NCBI GenBank assembly: GCA_947446815.1
Contig: CANFGT010000001.1
Location: 62,001 to 126,000, forward strand
Origin: Acidimicrobiaceae bacterium
Lineage (GTDB): Bacteria > Actinomycetota > Acidimicrobiia > Acidimicrobiales > Ilumatobacteraceae
Reading direction: 5' to 3'
DNA: 64,000 bases
The position numbers and the translations under genes are program-made. Shown in pieces: positions 59,919-64,000 of this stretch. The number at the start of each line of letters is the position of its first letter. Within the stretch, counting starts at the first letter, position 1. The notes beneath the pieces are model-generated. The model was given only the letters and a program-made list of their open reading frames with translations. It searched no databases and was not told the origin of the DNA.

Positions 59919-60464
59919 ATGGCTCGCGAGAAGATCTACACCCGTGAAGGTGACGACGGCACAACTGGACTCTTTTATGGTGGTCGAGTACCCAAAGACT
60001 CGGAATTGCCCCGCGCATACGGCGCAGTCGACGAAGCGCAAGCGGTGATTGGTCTGGTTCGCACTGCTGCTGGTCACGGCTCCGATGTTGATGCCATCGT
60101 GGTGCCATTGATGAAAGACCTCTATGTATTGATGGCTGAATTGGCCACGCTTCCTGAGAACCGTCACAAGCTGACTCCAGGTTCTAGTTGTGTGACATCA
60201 GAGATGGTGGATCGCCTCGAAGCAATCATCGACGACCTCGACACAAAGTTTGATCCTCCAACTGAGTTTGTTGTGCCTGGCGAACATCCCGTCTCGGCTT
60301 GGCTTGACTTTGCTCGTACCACCGTGCGTCGGGCAGAGCGCCAAGCATTTAGAGCTGCAGCACCACCGTCCTACGTCGTGCCGTACCTCAATCGTTTGTC
60401 GGACTTGCTTTGGACGATGGCTCGTTGGCAAGAGGGCGTGTCGCGCCCTGTGAAGAGCCTTTAG
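59919..60464 (+). CDS. cob(I)alamin adenosyltransferase, PduO/CobO-like type
   Basis: A 181-residue enzyme that makes adenosylcobalamin from ATP and cob(I)alamin. The start IYTREGDDGTTGLFYGGRVPKDSELPRAYGAVDEAQAVIGLVR has the P-loop-like YTR-x-GD-x-G-TT signature of the PduO family, and the later EFVVPGEHPVSAWLDFARTTVRRAERQA with the R-x-x-x-R-R-A-E-R conserved core. ATG at 59919. It is divergent from metH, so the two B12-linked genes likely share control. Adenosylcobalamin users are not seen in the window. Confidence 0.93.
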   Translation: MAREKIYTREGDDGTTGLFYGGRVPKDSELPRAYGAVDEAQAVIGLVRTAAGHGSDVDAIVVPLMKDLYVLMAELATLPENRHKLTPGSSCVTSEMVDRLEAIIDDLDTKFDPPTEFVVPGEHPVSAWLDFARTTVRRAERQAFRAAAPPSYVVPYLNRLSDLLWTMARWQEGVSRPVKSL

Positions 60465-60509
60465 TTCTCGTATCGCCAGACGCCTGTGGGCGCAACATAG
60501 AGTGGGCGT

Positions 60510-61973
60510 ATGCGCACAACGTTTACAACGTCAAAGTCAGTTCCTTCGAAGGTTGATGCCGTCATCATTCCTGTTGCCAGCTCTGGCGCAGTGGGTAGCG
60601 GAATCGGCCTCAACCGTGATCAACTCTCGGCACTCGGCTTTGATGGTCGCGCCTGCCAGACGGTGACACTTCCTGGGGACAAAGGCAAAGTTCGCATTCT
60701 TGTTGGACTCGGTGATGTCAAAGATCTTGACGCAAACGGAATGCGCAATGTCGCAGCTGCCGCAGCTCGTGCCGCAAGCCGTTATGCATCAGTTGCCACC
60801 ACACTTGCAACCGCTGGTCGTGGCGCAACCAAAGCAACTGCACAAGCAGTCGTAGAAGGCATGGCGCTTGCACTGCACCGCTGGGCGGATCTCAAGAATG
60901 ACAAAAGCAGTTTGCCGAAGTTGACATCGGTGACTCTCGTTGCTTCAACGGAAACAACTGCCGTGACTGCCGGAATGAATGCTGGCATCGCAACTGCTGG
61001 TGCTGTCTGTCGTGCGCGCGACTTCGCAAACACGCCACCATCACATCTCACTGCACGTGCCTTCGCAGAACGCGCCGTTGCTATCGCTGCAGACTCTGGC
61101 TTGACCTCCACGGTGTACGACAAAGATCAGTTGATGGCCATGGGCTGCGGTGGACTTGTCGGCGTGAATGCCGGCAGCGTGGAACCGCCTCGCATGGTGA
61201 AGTTGGAATACAAGCCCGCAAATGCAAAATCACATGTTGTGCTTGTTGGCAAGGGCGTGATGTACGACTCCGGCGGAATCTCCTTGAAGCCAAGCGACGC
61301 GAGCCATGCTTCGATGAAGATGGATATGAGTGGTGCGGCTGCAGTTCTCGCAACAATGGGTGCGCTGAGTGCATTGAAAGTCAAGACACGCGTCACCGCG
61401 TTCCTTATGTGCACCGACAACATGCCAAGCGGTAGTGCGCTCAAGTTGGGTGACGTTCTCACGATGCGTAATGGCAAGACCGTAGAGATTCACAACACCG
61501 ATGCTGAAGGTCGCCTCATCCTCGCCGATGGCCTTTCTCTTGGTAACGAACTGAAGCCAGATGCAATGCTCGACATTGCAACTTTGACGGGTGCATGCAT
61601 GGGCGCACTGGGTAAGCACATGGCTGGTGTGCTCGGCAACAACGATGGCGTGCTTGATCAGATACGCGCATCCAGTGCTCGCACAGATGAGTTGGTATGG
61701 GAACTTCCGATGCATCGTCCGTATCGCAGCCTTCTCGACTCCAACGTTGCAGACATGCGCAATATTGGTGGCCCACTTGCTGGTGCAACCACTGCATCGT
61801 TGTTCCTTAGCGAATTCGCTGGCGCAACACCATGGGTACACATCGACATGGCGGGCCCAATGGAATCAGATGGCGATAATGGATGGCTCAACCGTGGCGC
61901 AACTGCCTATGGCACACGCCTCATGATTGACTTCTGCGCCAACTTCACAAAGCCTGGTCGCAAGAACAAGTAG
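60510..61973 (+). CDS. pepA: leucyl aminopeptidase (M17)
   Basis: A 487-residue peptidase of the M17 family that removes N-terminal residues. The C-terminal catalytic half has GKGVMYDSGGISLKPSD near 250, MKMDMSGAAAVLATM near 270, the NTDAEGRLILADGL signature near 330 and GALGKHMAGVLGNN; all metal ligands (K, D, D, D, E) are present. N-terminal domain is the regular macro-type fold. It may also be a DNA-binding XerA-type protein in some bacteria; not claimed here. Convergent with the LLM gene, 2 bases apart. Confidence 0.95.
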   Translation: MRTTFTTSKSVPSKVDAVIIPVASSGAVGSGIGLNRDQLSALGFDGRACQTVTLPGDKGKVRILVGLGDVKDLDANGMRNVAAAAARAASRYASVATTLATAGRGATKATAQAVVEGMALALHRWADLKNDKSSLPKLTSVTLVASTETTAVTAGMNAGIATAGAVCRARDFANTPPSHLTARAFAERAVAIAADSGLTSTVYDKDQLMAMGCGGLVGVNAGSVEPPRMVKLEYKPANAKSHVVLVGKGVMYDSGGISLKPSDASHASMKMDMSGAAAVLATMGALSALKVKTRVTAFLMCTDNMPSGSALKLGDVLTMRNGKTVEIHNTDAEGRLILADGLSLGNELKPDAMLDIATLTGACMGALGKHMAGVLGNNDGVLDQIRASSARTDELVWELPMHRPYRSLLDSNVADMRNIGGPLAGATTASLFLSEFAGATPWVHIDMAGPMESDGDNGWLNRGATAYGTRLMIDFCANFTKPGRKNK

Positions 61974-61975
61974 TT

Positions 61976-62881
61976 CTAGTTCTGTAGAGGAATCAGTTTC
62001 TCTGCAGCTTTCGCAAGGTGATCATTCCATTCGTTGACCGACTTCGGTTCAACAGAAGGAATCACTACAAACTTTGAAGCGCCCACGGCGACAAACTTCT
62101 CGATGCTGGTCACAAGTGAATCCCAACTGTTAGGCACAATTGTTGCAATGTCGTCGATGTCGGGGCGACGTTGCTTCAAGCCTGCAAGTAGAGCTGCCGG
62201 TGGATCACCGATGGTGTAGGGAATGAGAACGCCGAAATGTTCAGGATCAATCTCGCGATTGTGTTCTGCGGCTACCTCATTCACTGTCTTCCAACGAGGC
62301 GCAACATCTTCTGGTGTCACGAAGGAAGGTAGCCAACCATCAGCCAGTCGGCCGACGCGCTTGAGTTCACTATCGGCGAGTCCACCTAGCCACACTTCTG
62401 GTGGGCTTTGCTGCGGCTTTGGTTCTACACGCAAATTGTCGTAGTTGTAGAAGTCGCCGTGAAAGGTGACGGACTCGTCTGTCCAACATGAACGTACGAC
62501 GGAGAGTGCTTCGTTAAACATTTTGGCGCGTTGCGTGCGCTCAACGCCAAAGGCCTGCTGTTCGTGTGGGTCTGCAACGCCGAGTCCGAAGGCGGGGAGA
62601 AGACGACCGTCTGACATCCGATCAAGCGTGGCGAGTTCCTTCGCCAACACAATTGGGTTGCGCCCTGGTAACACCATGACACTCATGCCGATCTTCAACT
62701 TCTTTGTGCGTGCGGCAGCCATCGACATCGCGACGAGCGGGTCTGGAGCCTCGCCGCCAATGCGTTCGCTCAGCCACAAGCTGTCGAATCGCAACTGTTC
62801 AAGAGTGTCAACAACATCCAGAAAACTGGTGTCATTGAGTTTTGTTCGCACCCCAAGGCCGTATCCCACGCGTACTTTCAC
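61976..62881 (-). CDS. LLM class flavin-dependent oxidoreductase
   Basis: A 301-residue luciferase-like protein. It starts MKVRVGYGLGVRTKLNDTSFLDVVDTLEQLRFDSLWLSERIG and has KLKIGMSVMVLPGRNPIVLAKELATLDRMSDGRLLPAFGLG, the FMN/F420-binding TIM barrel, then PEVWLGGLADSELKRVGRLADGWLPSF. A GTG at 62881 is the proper start; the much longer frame upstream is not coding. Cofactor and substrate not fixed. Divergent from the SDR gene with 44 bases between. Confidence 0.88.
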   Translation of the reverse strand: MKVRVGYGLGVRTKLNDTSFLDVVDTLEQLRFDSLWLSERIGGEAPDPLVAMSMAAARTKKLKIGMSVMVLPGRNPIVLAKELATLDRMSDGRLLPAFGLGVADPHEQQAFGVERTQRAKMFNEALSVVRSCWTDESVTFHGDFYNYDNLRVEPKPQQSPPEVWLGGLADSELKRVGRLADGWLPSFVTPEDVAPRWKTVNEVAAEHNREIDPEHFGVLIPYTIGDPPAALLAGLKQRRPDIDDIATIVPNSWDSLVTSIEKFVAVGASKFVVIPSVEPKSVNEWNDHLAKAAEKLIPLQN

Positions 62882-62925
62882 TTTTCCATGCTTGCACACA
62901 CCCCTGCGCGCAATAGCCTCGGTGC

Positions 62926-63705
62926 ATGGCTGAAACCCAGGTATTTGACCCAATCGCACAGTTCCGACTTGATGGAAAGGTCGCCATCGTGACCGGCGCT
63001 TCCTCAGGGCTCGGTGCAAGATTCGCCAAGGTGCTTCATGCAGCAGGGGCCACAGTTGTGGTGACGGCTCGACGTATCGATCGTCTTGACTCGTTGTGCG
63101 CGTCATTGCCGGGCTCGCTTGCTGTGCAATGTGACGTGGCAGTGGCCGAACAGCGCGAGGCAATGGTGCAAAAAGTTGTTGACACGTTTGGCACGGTGGA
63201 CATTCTCGTGAACAACGCGGGCATTGGCATCGTGAAGGGCATCGAGCACGAGACGCTTGAAGACTTTGAAGATGTGTTGCAGGTGAACACCACGGCAGTG
63301 TGGCATCTCGCAAAGTTGTGCGGCCAGTACATGGTGAAACAGAAGTCTGGTGTCGTCGTCAACGTGGCCAGCATTCTTGGTCTCATTGGTTCCACGCCCA
63401 TTAAGCAGGTCAACTATGTAGCCAGTAAGCACGCAGTCATTGGCATCACCAAAGAACTTGCATTGCAGTGGGCACGCAAGGGTGTTCGTGTGAACAGCTT
63501 GTGCCCTGGTTGGTTCCTCACCGAGATGACCGCAGGAATGGAATCTGATGCAGGTGCTCAGGCAATGATCCAGGCGAACTCACCCATCCCTCGCATGGGT
63601 GAAGAGCATGAACTTGATGGAGCGCTTTTGTTTTTATGCAGTAGCGCATCGTCGTTTATGACAGGTCAGTCACTCGCAATTGACGGTGGCTGGACCACTC
63701 GATGA
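62926..63705 (+). CDS. short-chain dehydrogenase/reductase (glucose 1-dehydrogenase / FabG-like)
   Basis: A 259-residue SDR. The coenzyme motif is VTGASSGLGARFAKVL near residue 19, NNAGIG near 94, and the catalytic pair S of NVASILGLIG near 145 and YVASK near 165-169. The C-terminus NSLCPGWFLTEMTAGM, SSFMTGQSLAIDGGWTTR is classical-SDR. Substrate undetermined. Stop overlaps the start of the MFS transporter by 4 bases, so they are probably co-transcribed. Confidence 0.9.
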   Translation: MAETQVFDPIAQFRLDGKVAIVTGASSGLGARFAKVLHAAGATVVVTARRIDRLDSLCASLPGSLAVQCDVAVAEQREAMVQKVVDTFGTVDILVNNAGIGIVKGIEHETLEDFEDVLQVNTTAVWHLAKLCGQYMVKQKSGVVVNVASILGLIGSTPIKQVNYVASKHAVIGITKELALQWARKGVRVNSLCPGWFLTEMTAGMESDAGAQAMIQANSPIPRMGEEHELDGALLFLCSSASSFMTGQSLAIDGGWTTR

Positions 63706-64000
63706 CCGACCAACCTGGCGCGATGAGCGCACGCGAGGCAATCACAGCGCCTGGCGTGCGGCCTCTCTTAATTTCAAGCATGGTGCTCACCATTGGTGTG
63801 ATGCTGCAAGCAGCTGCACTCGGAAAGCACGTGTATGACATCACTGGCTCGGAGATGTCAATTGGTTTGCTCGGGCTCGCGGAGTTTCTTCCAGCGGCAG
63901 CCCTGGTGCTCATCACTGGCACAGTTGCAGACCGTCTGAATCGCAAGAAGATTTCGCTTGTTGCAACTTTTGGAGAGTTCATTTGCTCGATCCTGTTGAT
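63702..64000 (+). CDS. MFS transporter, N-terminal part
   Basis: The first 99 codons of a transporter that runs off the window. It begins MTDQPGAMSAREAITAPGVRPLLISSMVLTIGVMLQAAALGKHVYDITGSEMSIGLLGLAEFLPAAALVLITGTVADRLNRKKI, with the loop G-x-x-x-D-R-x-N-R-K that follows helix 2 in the major facilitator superfamily, and the next helix starts FICSI. Start ATG at 63702 overlaps the SDR stop by 4 bases. Substrate unknown. Confidence 0.9.
   Translation, partial: MTDQPGAMSAREAITAPGVRPLLISSMVLTIGVMLQAAALGKHVYDITGSEMSIGLLGLAEFLPAAALVLITGTVADRLNRKKISLVATFGEFICSILL

Noticed and set aside
61976-63313. Full-length 445-codon version of the LLM oxidoreductase
   Set aside because: The extension crosses the promoter and start of the divergent SDR gene; the conserved LLM start is GTG 62881.

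Overview
The window reads as a stretch of chromosome from a free-living, probably planktonic actinobacterium of moderate GC (about half). The best guess is a freshwater or marine member of the Acidimicrobiia (Ilumatobacter-like). This is inference. It rests on a heliorhodopsin gene, a homodimeric AceE-type pyruvate dehydrogenase, SufU/SufS/SufC iron-sulfur assembly genes, two luciferase-like (LLM) oxidoreductases, an LPXTG surface protein, GAF-ANTAR and DUF6204/SCO6745-type families, and dense packing with many 4-base start/stop overlaps. No rRNA, tRNA, CRISPR array, insertion sequence or prophage was seen. No gene-free stretch exceeds 300 bases.

Layout. 1-7.5 kb holds small stress or housekeeping families (VOC, GNAT, PNPOx, YciI, ABM, DUF4287, ASCH), a membrane desaturase, and a heliorhodopsin that is last in a minus-strand run VOC / ASCH / DUF4287-DUF1801 / heliorhodopsin. 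A GAF-ANTAR regulator follows. 7.5-14.5 kb is a cell-surface and glycan region: a secreted HEXXH protein, a divergent LPXTG protein with a Thr-Leu-Pro repeat linker, then a tightly coupled trio (GT4-like glycosyltransferase, probable toroid protein, GH130 protein) closed by a strong bidirectional terminator. 14.5-19.3 kb has a DoxX/MarR pair with an operator-like repeat, a SCO6745-like protein, an EamA transporter, a beta-lactamase-fold hydrolase, a PhnZ-like HD protein and an L,D-transpeptidase. 19.3-24.2 kb is a long minus-strand run: antitoxin/PIN pair, hydrolase, desaturase, sufC, sufS, sufU. 24.2-29.3 kb has an acyl-CoA dehydrogenase, regulators, an unusual alpha/beta hydrolase and galE.

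29.3-46 kb is dominated by central metabolism: aceE, rnhA, a short-chain dehydrogenase, a DUF3445 protein, argJ, a hydantoinase, then lpd, a lipoyl-bearing E2 and a fused LipB-LipA protein. AceE, E2 and Lpd together could build a complete pyruvate dehydrogenase complex, and the fused protein could lipoylate its E2. 46-64 kb has an M24 peptidase, acyl-CoA metabolism genes, a heterodimeric ABC exporter, a split LuxR-type regulator behind a perfect dyad, metH divergent from a corrinoid adenosyltransferase, a leucyl aminopeptidase, an LLM oxidoreductase, an SDR and a truncated MFS transporter.

Most noteworthy points are the heliorhodopsin operon, the LipB-LipA fusion, an internally duplicated zinc-knuckle-like protein, a paired palindromic operator at the toxin-antitoxin promoter, a hydrolase lacking its nucleophilic serine, the split LuxR regulator, and a suf cluster without adjacent sufB/sufD.
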